Below, one piece after another: positions 32,732-41,451 of a stretch of 64,000 bases of DNA (its first letter is position 1; each line of letters begins with the position of its first letter). A program made the position numbers and the translations under genes. This DNA is from Candidatus Gastranaerophilales bacterium (GTDB taxonomy: Bacteria; Cyanobacteriota; Vampirovibrionia; Gastranaerophilales; Gastranaerophilaceae): the NCBI GenBank assembly GCA_944326525.1, contig CALVEG010000004.1, forward strand, positions 96,481 to 160,480, written 5' to 3'. The notes under the pieces were generated by a model, which was not told the DNA's origin, searched no databases, and saw only the letters and a list, made by a program, of their open reading frames with translations.

Positions 32732-33952
32732 CTAATGAATCGCTAAACCTCTGTTCATTGTCATCTGATTTAAAACTTCGATTGCTTTTTTAAGCTGAAC
32801 ATCATTTTTATTTTTAATATCATCTTCTGTCAATTCAACAACGATATCAGGAGTTATGCCTTTTTTGTTAATATCGGTACCATTTGGAGTAAGGTATTTT
32901 TGGATAGTAATATTAATACCTGCTTCATACGGAAGTTTATTAATTTCCTGAACCAAACCTTTACCGAAAGATTGTTCTCCGATAATAACAGCTCTGCGAT
33001 TATCTTTCATAGCACCCGAGAATATTTCGCTTGCAGAAGCAGAACCCTTGTTAATAAGAACTACCACAGGTTTTGTCGTAAGCACACCGGCAGTTGCTCT
33101 TGAAGTTTCCTTATACCCGTCACGGTCAACCGTAGAAACGATAGTTCCGCCGTCAAGAAACATATCGGAAATATAAATTGCATTTGATAAAAGCCCGCCC
33201 GGATTAGAACGAAGGTCAACTATAAACCCTTTTTTATTCTGACTTTGATCAAGAATTGCCTTAAATTCAGCCGCCGCATTTCGGCTTATGAATGAACTTA
33301 GTCTTATATAAGAAATATCATCCGGAACCTTCATTTCTAAAGGAGTTTTTTGAGAAATTGATTTTACTTCAATTTCAGCACGAGTAATCGTGTAAGATTT
33401 AGGTTCCATATCTTTACGCTTGATAAGCAAAGTTACCTGAGTACCTTCTTTACCTCTGATTTTGTCAGCCGCTTTGTCGACCGTAATTCCCTTTGTAGAA
33501 ACTCCGTCAATTTCAAGAATTTCATCATCAGCCTTCAAACCTGCTCTTTCAGCCGGAGTATCTTCAATCGGTGCTATTACCATTAATTTGCCGTCTTTAA
33601 CCCCGATTTGAATACCAATACCCTTTAAAGAACCCTTAATTGAACTTGTTTCTTCAGCAAATTCTTTCGGATCAAGAAACTTTGTATAAGGATCGTTAAG
33701 GCTTGCGACCATTGTATTTATTGCAACATAAGCATCTTCATTTGTTCTTATATATCTGTCATATTTATGACGCCACTTGTTCCAATTCTGTGCATTATTT
33801 GTCTGGTCAACATATTTGGTATTAATTAACCTCCAAACATTGTCATACAATTCTACGGGAGTATAGGCAAAAACGTTATCTCTTATAATCCAGCCGAACA
33901 GGATTACAAAAAGACCCATAAATATAAAACTTTTTCTCATAATGTTTCTCAT
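32732..33952 (-). CDS. ctpA: C-terminal processing serine protease, S41 family
   Basis: This 406-residue exported protease has an N-terminal signal or anchor (about 8-26), a PDZ domain (GIGIQIGVKDGKLMVI through DGVSTKGIT, about 105-160) and the catalytic S41 domain, with Ser in NKGSASASEIF and Lys in FGKGLVQE. It trims C-termini of periplasmic or envelope proteins. GGAGG lies 13 bases before the first ATG (33952); an ATG at 33940 is in frame. The gene is minus-strand, tail to tail with the ispF unit. Confidence 0.92.
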   Translation of the reverse strand: MRNIMRKSFIFMGLFVILFGWIIRDNVFAYTPVELYDNVWRLINTKYVDQTNNAQNWNKWRHKYDRYIRTNEDAYVAINTMVASLNDPYTKFLDPKEFAEETSSIKGSLKGIGIQIGVKDGKLMVIAPIEDTPAERAGLKADDEILEIDGVSTKGITVDKAADKIRGKEGTQVTLLIKRKDMEPKSYTITRAEIEVKSISQKTPLEMKVPDDISYIRLSSFISRNAAAEFKAILDQSQNKKGFIVDLRSNPGGLLSNAIYISDMFLDGGTIVSTVDRDGYKETSRATAGVLTTKPVVVLINKGSASASEIFSGAMKDNRRAVIIGEQSFGKGLVQEINKLPYEAGINITIQKYLTPNGTDINKKGITPDIVVELTEDDIKNKNDVQLKKAIEVLNQMTMNRGLAIH

Positions 33953-34120
33953 TCTTCTATTTTTTCCTCCAAATTACCCCTAATTTCATTACCTGTTGCA
34001 CAACCTGTATTACTTAAGATGTTTTTTCTTTAAATTTGTTGCATGTTTTTATAAACCAACAGTATAATGCACTTTCAGAGTACATAATTATTATATCATA
34101 ATTCCCGCTAAATGCTAGTT

Positions 34121-35197
34121 TCAGCCAAAATATTTTAAAATTTCGTTATCAACAGCCTTTAACTCTCTCACTGAACCGCAATCTGTAGGAAGTATAAATA
34201 CAATCCCGTCAGATTCCGCTTTTTTGTCAAGTTTCATTGCTGAAATAATCTTTTTAATATTAAAATCAGGAATTTTTTTAAAGTTATATTTTTTAATCAA
34301 ATCTTCCGCAACATACTTATAACTTTCAAGAATTTCACCCCTTTTATAAGCAAACTGAAAAACGAATTCAATTCCTTTTACAACAGCTTCTCCATGGGTA
34401 TATTTTTTGTAATTCGTAAGTTTTTCAACAGCATGGGCGTACGTGTGTCCAAAATTAAGAATTTTCCTCAAACCGCCTTCATGCTCGTCTTTTTCAACTA
34501 CTGAAATTTTCAAAGAAACACAAATCCTAATCAGTTCTTCAAGAATTTTGCTATTGCGGGCAAGAATTTTTTCGGAATTTAAACTCAAATAATTAATAAG
34601 ATTAAAATCTTCATCACATCCGCAGTTTTTCTCAATAAAAGCGTATTTAACAACTTCGCCCAACCCTGTTTTAAATTGTCTTTCATCAAGAGTTTTCAAA
34701 AAATTTGTATTAATAAAAACGCAATCAGGCTGATAAAAACTTCCGATTAAATTTTTGCCAAACTTTGTATCTACACCCGTCTTTCCGCCGACAGAACTAT
34801 CTACACAAGCAAGTAAAGTTGTCGGAATTTGTATAAGATGAATTCCTCTCATATAAATTGATGCCGCAAAGCCTGCAATATCCCCGCAAACACCGCCTCC
34901 AACAGCTATTATATAATCTTTGCGTGTAAGTTTTAATTTCAAAGCTTTATCAAGAATTTTTTGACAAGTTTTAAAAGTTTTTTCTTTTTCGCCGTCTTTA
35001 AGAATAAAAATTCTTTCTTTCGGAAATTTCAAAAAATTTCCGTAAAGCTTAAAAACCTTTTCACTAAATACAGCAAGGCAATTGTTTTTACCAACAACTT
35101 TCAAAACATCTTCACTCAAAGCAGAAAGCTCGCAATTATCAATAACTATCGGGCAATTTTTCTCAGTCGAACCAATCTTAACACTAAGATTTTGCAT
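34121..35197 (-). CDS. aroB: 3-dehydroquinate synthase
   Basis: This 358-residue NAD-dependent shikimate enzyme has KDGEKEKTFKTC, the cofactor loop GGGVCGDIAGFAASIYMRG, PTTLLACVDSSVGGKTGV, and metal-binding GEVVKYAFI and LNFGHTYAHAVEKL. The length is typical. GGGAG precedes the ATG, which lies inside the last codons of aroK; the 14-base overlap indicates translational coupling. Confidence 0.95.
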   Translation of the reverse strand: MQNLSVKIGSTEKNCPIVIDNCELSALSEDVLKVVGKNNCLAVFSEKVFKLYGNFLKFPKERIFILKDGEKEKTFKTCQKILDKALKLKLTRKDYIIAVGGGVCGDIAGFAASIYMRGIHLIQIPTTLLACVDSSVGGKTGVDTKFGKNLIGSFYQPDCVFINTNFLKTLDERQFKTGLGEVVKYAFIEKNCGCDEDFNLINYLSLNSEKILARNSKILEELIRICVSLKISVVEKDEHEGGLRKILNFGHTYAHAVEKLTNYKKYTHGEAVVKGIEFVFQFAYKRGEILESYKYVAEDLIKKYNFKKIPDFNIKKIISAMKLDKKAESDGIVFILPTDCGSVRELKAVDNEILKYFG

Positions 35198-35699
35198 TTA
35201 TAACTCCCATAATTTCACCGGCGATTAAAGCAGGACTTTTTTTATCTGTATCAATAATATAATTTGCTTTTTTATAATTGTTTTCTCTTAAGGAAAGAAT
35301 GTGAGCGATTTTTTCAACAGAAAAATTTTTCCTCAAAAGCGGACGATGATTTTCTGCCTTAATTCTTTCATAAATTGTTGTCGGAGAAGCCTTTAAGAAA
35401 AATACTTTTGAATTTTCAAGAAGTCTTCTTCTGTTGTCCGGATCTTCAAAAGCGCCTCCACCAACAGAAATTATCTGGTTATCACCTTGAGTAAACTGTT
35501 TAATTTTATTTATTTCCAATTCTCTAAAATGAGGTTCACCGTATTTAAGAAAAATTTCGGATATTTTTTTGCCTGTACTTTTTTCAATTTCCTCATCAAT
35601 ATCGACAAGCGTAAACCCCGGCAAAACTTTTGAAAGTATTTGCGCCGTTGTAGTTTTGCCGCACCCCATCATTCCTATCAACGTGATATTATTTTTCAT
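35184..35699 (-). CDS. aroK: Shikimate kinase
   Basis: This 171-residue kinase phosphorylates shikimate. It has the P-loop GMMGCGKTT at 9-17, the substrate motif DIDEEIEKSTGKKI, RELE near 59, GGGAFEDPDNR and the lid RPLL. There is no Shine-Dalgarno; TAAAAT sits 6 bases upstream of the ATG, a leaderless arrangement. aroB follows with a 14-base overlap. Confidence 0.94.
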   Translation of the reverse strand: MKNNITLIGMMGCGKTTTAQILSKVLPGFTLVDIDEEIEKSTGKKISEIFLKYGEPHFRELEINKIKQFTQGDNQIISVGGGAFEDPDNRRRLLENSKVFFLKASPTTIYERIKAENHRPLLRKNFSVEKIAHILSLRENNYKKANYIIDTDKKSPALIAGEIMGVINAKS

Positions 35700-35705
35700 A
35701 AAATT

Positions 35706-35711
35706 ATTTTA
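35706..35711 (-). promoter_or_regulatory. -10 element of a probable leaderless promoter (aroK)
   Basis: On the minus strand TAAAAT ends 6 bases before the aroK ATG at 35699. Confidence 0.45.
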
Positions 35712-35835
35712 CCTTAAAAAAGGATTTTGGGCTTGTAATAAATTGTAAATTTAAAAATATTATTTTTGTTACCGGCATTAAAAATTTTGTTAAAAATATT
35801 GAAAAATCACGCAAAAAAGAGTAAATTTTAATATA

Positions 35836-36702
35836 ATGAATCTTCAAAATTTATCAGAATATTTAGAATATTTAGAAATAGAAAAGGGGCTTGCCGCAAA
35901 CACGATTGAAGCATACCGACGTGATCTTGCGGAATTTTTAGATTTTTGCACAGAAAAAGGAGCTGAAGATATTCAAAACATTACACGAAGCCACATTAAC
36001 GGATACATAATGATGCTTCACGACAAAAGCTTAACCGCCACAAGTGTAATGCGAAAAACTGCATCTTTAAGAGGATTTTTTAAATGGCTTTGTGCAAACG
36101 AAATTTGTATGACAAACCCTGCTCTGACACTTGAACAGCCAAAAGTTCCGAAAAAACTCCCAAAAGTTATGACTATTGAAGAAATCAACACGCTTTTATC
36201 CCAAAATTTAAACAAACGCGAAAAAGTTATTCTTGAACTTCTTTATGGTTGCGGATTAAGGGTTTCAGAGCTTGTAAATTTAAAAATTAATGATATGGAC
36301 TTGTCGGCAAAATATCTTCAATGCACAGGCAAAGGCTCTAAAGAGAGAATTGTTCCGATAGGTTCAAAAGCTTTAAAGGCCATAAAAGATTATGAAAAAG
36401 AGCGTGATTTTATTTTGCAAAAAAACAGACTGACTTCTAAAAATCTTCTTCTGACTGAAGACGGAAAAAACATAACACGCCAAGAGGTTTATACATTTAT
36501 TCACAAACTTGGGGAAAAAATTCATAAATCAATTTCCCCTCACACGCTTCGGCACACATTTGCAACGCACCTGCTTGAGAACGGGGCAGATTTAAGAGTT
36601 GTGCAGGAGCTTCTGGGACACAGTGACGTTGCAACAACCCAGCTTTACACACACATTAGTAAAAAACGTCTTAAAGAAGTATACTTTGCAATCAACGGTT
36701 GA
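35836..36702 (+). CDS. xerD: Tyrosine recombinase, XerD type
   Basis: This 288-residue recombinase has an N-terminal SAM-like DNA-binding domain (LSEYLEYLEIEKGLAANTIE) and the catalytic Arg in GCGLRVSEL, Lys in TGKGSKER, HxxR in HTLRHTFATHLL, His in LLGHSDVAT and Tyr in LYTHISKK. The NxTRxxY region and length fit XerD. It would partner with the XerC-type protein at 19893. There is no Shine-Dalgarno; an AT-rich TAAATT lies 8 bases before the ATG. The next gene follows after 18 bases. Confidence 0.9.
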   Translation: MNLQNLSEYLEYLEIEKGLAANTIEAYRRDLAEFLDFCTEKGAEDIQNITRSHINGYIMMLHDKSLTATSVMRKTASLRGFFKWLCANEICMTNPALTLEQPKVPKKLPKVMTIEEINTLLSQNLNKREKVILELLYGCGLRVSELVNLKINDMDLSAKYLQCTGKGSKERIVPIGSKALKAIKDYEKERDFILQKNRLTSKNLLLTEDGKNITRQEVYTFIHKLGEKIHKSISPHTLRHTFATHLLENGADLRVVQELLGHSDVATTQLYTHISKKRLKEVYFAING

Positions 36703-36714
36703 GCATGCTAGGAT
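36686..36714 (+). promoter_or_regulatory. Promoter of a probable leaderless transcript
   Basis: TTGCAA (36686-36691), a 17-base spacer ending TGC (extended -10) and TAGGAT (36709-36714) lie 6 bases before the ATG at 36721. The promoter sits inside the end of xerD. Confidence 0.5.
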
Positions 36715-36720
36715 TTAGCT

Positions 36721-37440
36721 ATGCTAGACATCTTTGTAACAGGTTCTGAAAACAGCTACGGCAAAGCGCTTGTTACGGCGGGAATTGCAGCGACTATGCA
36801 AAGTTTGGGATATTCCACCGGCGTCTATAAACCTATTCATGCCGGATATTTTGTAAGAAACGGCAGACCTTCCGTTCCTGATTTGTTGTATGTAAAACAT
36901 GTTGATAACAATGTTAAAACCTACTATAGTTATCTTTTCAAAAACAAAGATATCCCGCTTTATGCTGCAGCAAAAGAAGGGCAAACAATAAGTTTTGACA
37001 GAATTTTCGGTGATTATACGAGTGTAAGAGAAAGATTTGACTGCTTTTTTGTGACAGGTACAGACGGAATCGCAACACCTATTTGCGGAACCTTGCAGGA
37101 AATAGATCTTGTAAGACTTTTGAATTTACCGCTTCTGTTTGTAATTTCTCCAATAAATACAAATTTAAACGATATTCTCGTAATGATTAACCACGCATCT
37201 GTCAAAAATGTTAAAATTAGCGGAGTTGTTCTCTTTGACTGCCCGATGAGAACTGATGATGAAAATATTAAAAATCTTCCAAAACTTATCGAAAAATATA
37301 CCAACACCCGTGTCGTCGGTGCTTTCCCGCAAATTAAAAGCCTTGCGAATTTAAATCCTAATGACTTAATTTCATACGTTCTCTCAGGCGTAAATCTTGA
37401 AAATCTCTTCGGCGCAAAAATCGCAAAATTAAGCGTTTAG
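36721..37440 (+). CDS. Dethiobiotin-synthetase-like P-loop protein with altered Walker A
   Basis: This 239-residue protein aligns by eye with BioD and related DRTGG/CobB-type synthetases: FVTGSENSYGKALVTAGIA at the N-terminus, YKPIHAGYF, a VTGTDG stretch where BioD has its acidic Mg2+ loop, and ISGVVLFDC. The P-loop Lys remains but the following Thr/Ser is Ala (GKAL), and the acidic loop is weakened, so normal BioD catalysis is doubtful. It may be a regulatory or divergent paralogue. It lies downstream of xerD and near the shikimate genes. Confidence 0.6.
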   Translation: MLDIFVTGSENSYGKALVTAGIAATMQSLGYSTGVYKPIHAGYFVRNGRPSVPDLLYVKHVDNNVKTYYSYLFKNKDIPLYAAAKEGQTISFDRIFGDYTSVRERFDCFFVTGTDGIATPICGTLQEIDLVRLLNLPLLFVISPINTNLNDILVMINHASVKNVKISGVVLFDCPMRTDDENIKNLPKLIEKYTNTRVVGAFPQIKSLANLNPNDLISYVLSGVNLENLFGAKIAKLSV

Positions 37441-37454
37441 AATATTAAAAAGTT

Positions 37455-38534
37455 TTACTTTTCAAATTTTTTGCTGTTTTGAAAATTCGTCATAACTTCC
37501 TCAAAATTATCTCCGCCGTATTTAAGGAAAATTTCATTCAACAAAACACAAGCAATTCTAGCTTCCGCAATAACCGCACAAGCTTCCACGGCACAAGTAT
37601 CTGAACGTTCAAAGTGTGCTTCGGTTTTTTCCATTTTTAAAGAATCCACCGTTCTTAAAGGCTTTTTCATTGTCGGAATCGGCTTCATTGATGCAAAAAT
37701 CTGCAAGTTTTCGCCGTTTGTCATTCCACCCTCAATTCCGCCTGCGTTATTAGTTTCTCTTACAATTTTGCCGTTCTCCAAAAACATTTCATCATGAAAC
37801 TCACTTCCACGAAGTTCATAAGAATGATGATTCCCAACAGAAACCGTTTTTACGGCAGGAATACTCATCACAGCCTGCGCCAAGCGCCCATCAAGCATTC
37901 TGTCCCAATGAACAAATGAACCTAACCCGACAGGCATATTCTCGTAAATTACAACAAATCTTCCGCCTAAAGAATCCCCGGCTTCTCGAGCTTTATCAAT
38001 TTCAGCATTAAAATTTTCGGGATTTTTCTCTGCTCCTATCTGCAAAATTCTTGAATATCCTCTTATATTAAATTTTTCAAGAATTTGCTTTGCCACAGCT
38101 CCAACTGCCGTTTCTATTGCTGTTTTTCTGGCGCTTGAGCGCTCCAAAATATTTCTTAAATCTTTTTGGTTATATTTAACTGACCCCGCATAATCCGCAT
38201 GCCCCGGACGATATGCCGTAAAAGATTTCTCATCAGTTTCATCCTCAGGCTTGATACTCATAACCTTTGACCAATTTTCATAATCCTTGTTATAAATTAC
38301 CAAAGTCAAAGGCGCTCCGGTCGTTTTCCCAAATCTTACACCGGAAGTTATTTCAACAGTGTCAGATTCAATCTTCATGCGCCCGCCTCGGCCGTAACCC
38401 TCCTGACGACGTTTTAATTCGGCATTTATAAAGTCAGGGCTTATTTCAAACCCTGACGGTAATCCTTCTATTATTGCGGTTAAGCATTTTCCGTGACTTT
38501 CGCCGCTTGTTAAATATCTGAATTTTTCATACAT
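37455..38534 (-). CDS. aroC: Chorismate synthase
   Basis: This 359-residue enzyme converts EPSP to chorismate with reduced FMN. It starts with TSGESHGKCLTAIIEGLPSG, has the RRQEGYGRGGRM loop, YRPGHADYAGSVKYNQKDLRNILERSSAR, and GGIEGGMTNGE, all family signatures. AAGGA lies 7 bases before the ATG. It is convergent with the BioD-like gene. It completes three shikimate genes on the minus strand in this window. Confidence 0.96.
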   Translation of the reverse strand: MYEKFRYLTSGESHGKCLTAIIEGLPSGFEISPDFINAELKRRQEGYGRGGRMKIESDTVEITSGVRFGKTTGAPLTLVIYNKDYENWSKVMSIKPEDETDEKSFTAYRPGHADYAGSVKYNQKDLRNILERSSARKTAIETAVGAVAKQILEKFNIRGYSRILQIGAEKNPENFNAEIDKAREAGDSLGGRFVVIYENMPVGLGSFVHWDRMLDGRLAQAVMSIPAVKTVSVGNHHSYELRGSEFHDEMFLENGKIVRETNNAGGIEGGMTNGENLQIFASMKPIPTMKKPLRTVDSLKMEKTEAHFERSDTCAVEACAVIAEARIACVLLNEIFLKYGGDNFEEVMTNFQNSKKFEK

Positions 38535-38574
38535 AACTCTATCCTTCTGCTTAACCTTTAATTATTAAATAAGT

Positions 38575-39057
38575 TTATTTTTTGTCTGCATATTTAAGAA
38601 ATATCTGCTGTTTTGTCTGCATCATTTCTTCTGTTATAAGCCATTTCCCATCAGGCTGTTTCTTTACTATCATATAAGTTTTAAGCTTATAAGTTTCACC
38701 TGACGGCTGGCGTAGTGAACTTACCTTATATCCATCGCCTGCTTTTGTAACTGTTATATTTGAATAGTTGTTTTTATATTTTCTAAGTTTTGCACCCGCT
38801 TGGCCTAACTTCATTTGCTTCATATAAGTTGCAGTGTCAGTTGTTACATCAACCAATCCCCCGTCAGGCTTTACAACTTGTCTTATAATCTTTGCCTTCG
38901 GTGAATACATACTTTCTATTGTCGGACTGTAATTGTTTGCTGCATTCACATAACTTTCAAAAAACGCCTTTGCATCAGCTGCATCATCTGCCAATGCGCT
39001 TAATCCGGTCGTTAAAAATATTCCGAATAAAAATACTATTGATAAAATTTTCTTCAT
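38575..39057 (-). CDS. Secreted protein, possible NTF2-like fold
   Basis: This 160-residue protein has a Sec signal peptide (MKKILSIVFLFGIFL, cleavage near ALAD at 23). The mature part runs helix (AKAFFESYVNAAN), a conserved YSPKAKI, then strands (GYKVSSLRQPSGETYKLKTY, DGKWLITEEMMQ), which fits a small NTF2-like or SnoaL-like domain. Function unknown. AAAGGAGAG precedes the ATG. Confidence 0.6.
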   Translation of the reverse strand: MKKILSIVFLFGIFLTTGLSALADDAADAKAFFESYVNAANNYSPTIESMYSPKAKIIRQVVKPDGGLVDVTTDTATYMKQMKLGQAGAKLRKYKNNYSNITVTKAGDGYKVSSLRQPSGETYKLKTYMIVKKQPDGKWLITEEMMQTKQQIFLKYADKK

Positions 39058-39198
39058 TATTCTCTCCTTTTTCCTGCAAAATTATAACGATTTACAGAAC
39101 AAAAAAGTTCGCTTTTTATATATTTTACCATAAAAAAACTCCTTTGCATTATACTAATTATCCTTTAAATAAGATAATTTATTATTTCAATCTTTATG

Positions 39199-39226
39199 TG
39201 GACAAAGTTAAAAAAATAAGTATAAT
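39199..39226 (+). promoter_or_regulatory. Promoter of a probable leaderless transcript
   Basis: TGGACA (39199-39204), a 16-base spacer and a consensus TATAAT (39221-39226) lie 7 bases before the ATG at 39234. Confidence 0.6.
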
Positions 39227-39233
39227 TACTTTT

Positions 39234-40319
39234 ATGGAAAATTTAAATCTCCGAAATCTTATCACTAAATACATAAACTACAAGCCGATATCTCAAACAT
39301 CTGCTAATAATCTTTCTAACCAGAATATTTCTTCAAATACACCAGCTTCAGCTTCAACACAGACGTCTTTCACATCAACGTCTTCTGCTAATATTCAAAT
39401 GGGAAGTCTTTCAAGTGCCGATCGCTCCGTTTATATAAAAGATTTGATGAAATTACCTAAAAATTTTAATGAACTTATGTTCATGCTTCAGAAAAATCTT
39501 AACCAAATCCAATTTAACAGACTTTTTGAACAGCAAATGGCTGCAAGAAGAAATCTTCTTACTCAAACTCAAGCTCAAATTTTAGCCCAGCTTCAAGGGC
39601 TTTCTACAACTGAAATTAATGCAATGTTGAAAACTCAAATGAACGGACAGCTTGCTAATTCTTTGAAAAATCTGCAAATTTCACCTAATTTGCTTATCAA
39701 TATTGCAGATATTTCAAATCTTATTCAAATTAACGGAAAAGATGCGATTACAAAGCTTATTCTTGCGATGACCGCGGCTTCAAAAAATGGCGTAAGCGAT
39801 TTAACTCAGCTTAAAGACACCGCAAAACTTATAAATGCAAGTATTGCGCTTGCCTCAACCGACAACCCTGCCCAAACCTTAAAAACGCTTATGCTTCTAT
39901 ATCTTCCGTGGCTTCCGCTCCATGAAGGTGTAGGGTTTGATCTTGATGTTGAAACCGCAAGCGAAAGTGGTTCAGATGACGAGAGCCTTTTGATTATAAC
40001 AATTACAACCGTCAATTATGGCGTGGTAAAGGCTGTTATTTTCCTTGAAAATCAAAATTCTGTCCAAATAAACATTGAATGCGATGAAAAATTCCCGAAA
40101 GACGAGCTTATGCTTCGGCTTCAAAGCGAACAGAAAAACTATTCTATGCAATCCGTAATCTCTTTTGATACAAAAAAATCATCCGAAAATACTCCAAAAC
40201 CGGAAGTTACAAATGCTAAAATTAATATGTCACACACAACAGAAATAAGCCCCTATCTCCTGCTTGCAGCACACTCAATAATCCGAAATACCATTGAATT
40301 AGACAGAAATCCCGAATAA
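39234..40319 (+). CDS. Hypothetical Q/S-rich protein, possibly FliK-like at the C-terminus
   Basis: This 361-residue protein has a low-complexity Ser/Thr/Asn-rich N-terminus (about 25-70), a helical glutamine-rich middle and a beta-rich end: YLPWLPLHEGV, then VNYGVVKAVIFLENQNSVQI, DELMLRLQSEQKNY. This order recalls the flagellar hook-length control (FliK) C-terminal domain, but it is only a resemblance. The start is set by the TATAAT seven bases upstream. The reading frame is open further back to 38892, antisense to the 38575 gene, which I consider chance. Confidence 0.6.
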   Translation: MENLNLRNLITKYINYKPISQTSANNLSNQNISSNTPASASTQTSFTSTSSANIQMGSLSSADRSVYIKDLMKLPKNFNELMFMLQKNLNQIQFNRLFEQQMAARRNLLTQTQAQILAQLQGLSTTEINAMLKTQMNGQLANSLKNLQISPNLLINIADISNLIQINGKDAITKLILAMTAASKNGVSDLTQLKDTAKLINASIALASTDNPAQTLKTLMLLYLPWLPLHEGVGFDLDVETASESGSDDESLLIITITTVNYGVVKAVIFLENQNSVQINIECDEKFPKDELMLRLQSEQKNYSMQSVISFDTKKSSENTPKPEVTNAKINMSHTTEISPYLLLAAHSIIRNTIELDRNPE

Positions 40320-40422
40320 CACAAAAATTATTTCTCAATTTTCATCCTGTTTTCGCCACAGATAATTTTAATCGAAGATTTAAATTGGTTTAAACAAATG
40401 ATGATTTTTTCTCACAAAACAT

Positions 40423-40428
40423 TATAAT
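40423..40428 (+). promoter_or_regulatory. Consensus -10 element of a probable leaderless promoter
   Basis: TATAAT ends 6 bases before the ATG at 40435. Confidence 0.5.
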
Positions 40429-40434
40429 CATGGT

Positions 40435-41076
40435 ATGAAAAAGTCTTTAATTTTGCTGGCAGTTTTAATATTTTCAATAAACCCGTCTTTTGCATTTTTC
40501 TGGCAAAATGATTCCACCGATGACACCGAAAGCAAAGGTTATCTTGGCACGCTTCCGAATTTAACAAAAGAACACGAACCCAATGAACCATCTGAAAGCG
40601 CACCAATATTTGATAAAACCCAGCAATTCCACAGTCAAAATGAATTGCGCCCAATCCCAAGAGATGACGCGTCTTTCGTTAATATTATTCTTAAACCGGA
40701 CAAAACAAGTCCTTATATTAACGATCTTAATGAATTTATTCTTATATTAGAAAAAATTTACGATTCTATCGAAAACCGTGAAGATGTTCAAAAATTTGCC
40801 GCTAAAGTATACTTTTTCAAAAAACATGCTGACTATTTTAGAGATAAATATGCAAATAAACCCGAAAGCTTCTATATAAGCTATCAAAAACTTTTAGAAT
40901 TGAGCCTTCGAGCTAATACCGTCTCCAACTTGAGGTCTGAAGCCGAAAAATATAAACCTTATCTCGCATATTCAGGCACCGGTAAAGTTTACAATTCTGA
41001 AAACATTGACCGGCAGCTTGAATATTTGAAAAGTGAAATCGAATCCGTTATTGTTATTCTTAAAGAAGCAGAATAA
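40435..41076 (+). CDS. Hypothetical secreted protein
   Basis: This 213-residue protein has a signal peptide (MKKSLILLAVLIF then NPSFA, cleavage near 20). A polar disordered-looking segment (about 25-70) is followed by a helical domain (about 80-210) rich in Lys, Glu and Tyr. No family is recognised. It appears leaderless (TATAAT six bases upstream). Confidence 0.65.
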   Translation: MKKSLILLAVLIFSINPSFAFFWQNDSTDDTESKGYLGTLPNLTKEHEPNEPSESAPIFDKTQQFHSQNELRPIPRDDASFVNIILKPDKTSPYINDLNEFILILEKIYDSIENREDVQKFAAKVYFFKKHADYFRDKYANKPESFYISYQKLLELSLRANTVSNLRSEAEKYKPYLAYSGTGKVYNSENIDRQLEYLKSEIESVIVILKEAE

Positions 41077-41451
41077 TTATTTATGTCTGAATTCGTAGAT
41101 AAATGGTTTATTTTCTCTTATATTTGAACATATTGTAGAAAATTTTTCTTTATTATCTGATCTTAATACTACTGCATTGTTCATAGTTTTCAAGAGCAAA
41201 TGTAATTCATATACATCAGGAGTTTTAGAATTTTCTATACTGCACTGAAGAATATCGTCTTTCGTAAAGTTGCTTCCGTTAAGAACAACTCCTAAACCTG
41301 TTTTTAAAACATAAGCACAAGTTGCATCTTCTCCATTACATGAAATGCTTGAAATTATTTTTTTATTTTGAATAGCTGCAAAAGTTCCAAGCCCTATGAT
41401 AACTAATGCTAATGCAATACCTAATGTAATTAATACTTTTTTCTTTGTCAT
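41077..41451 (-). CDS. Hypothetical membrane-anchored protein
   Basis: This 124-residue protein has one N-terminal hydrophobic anchor (VLITLGIALALVIIGLG) and a polar periplasmic part with three cysteines (ISCNGEDATCAYV and CSIEN). Its ATG at 41451 overlaps the stop of the upstream solute-binding gene (TAATG), with GGGGAG upstream, so it is translationally coupled to it. An accessory role to that lipoprotein is possible but unproven. Confidence 0.65.
   Translation of the reverse strand: MTKKKVLITLGIALALVIIGLGTFAAIQNKKIISSISCNGEDATCAYVLKTGLGVVLNGSNFTKDDILQCSIENSKTPDVYELHLLLKTMNNAVVLRSDNKEKFSTICSNIRENKPFIYEFRHK

Noticed and set aside
38892..39233. In-frame upstream extension of the 39234 protein
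   Set aside because: It runs antisense to a signal-peptide gene, lacks a ribosome binding site, has a different, basic/low-complexity composition, and a good promoter lies just before 39234.
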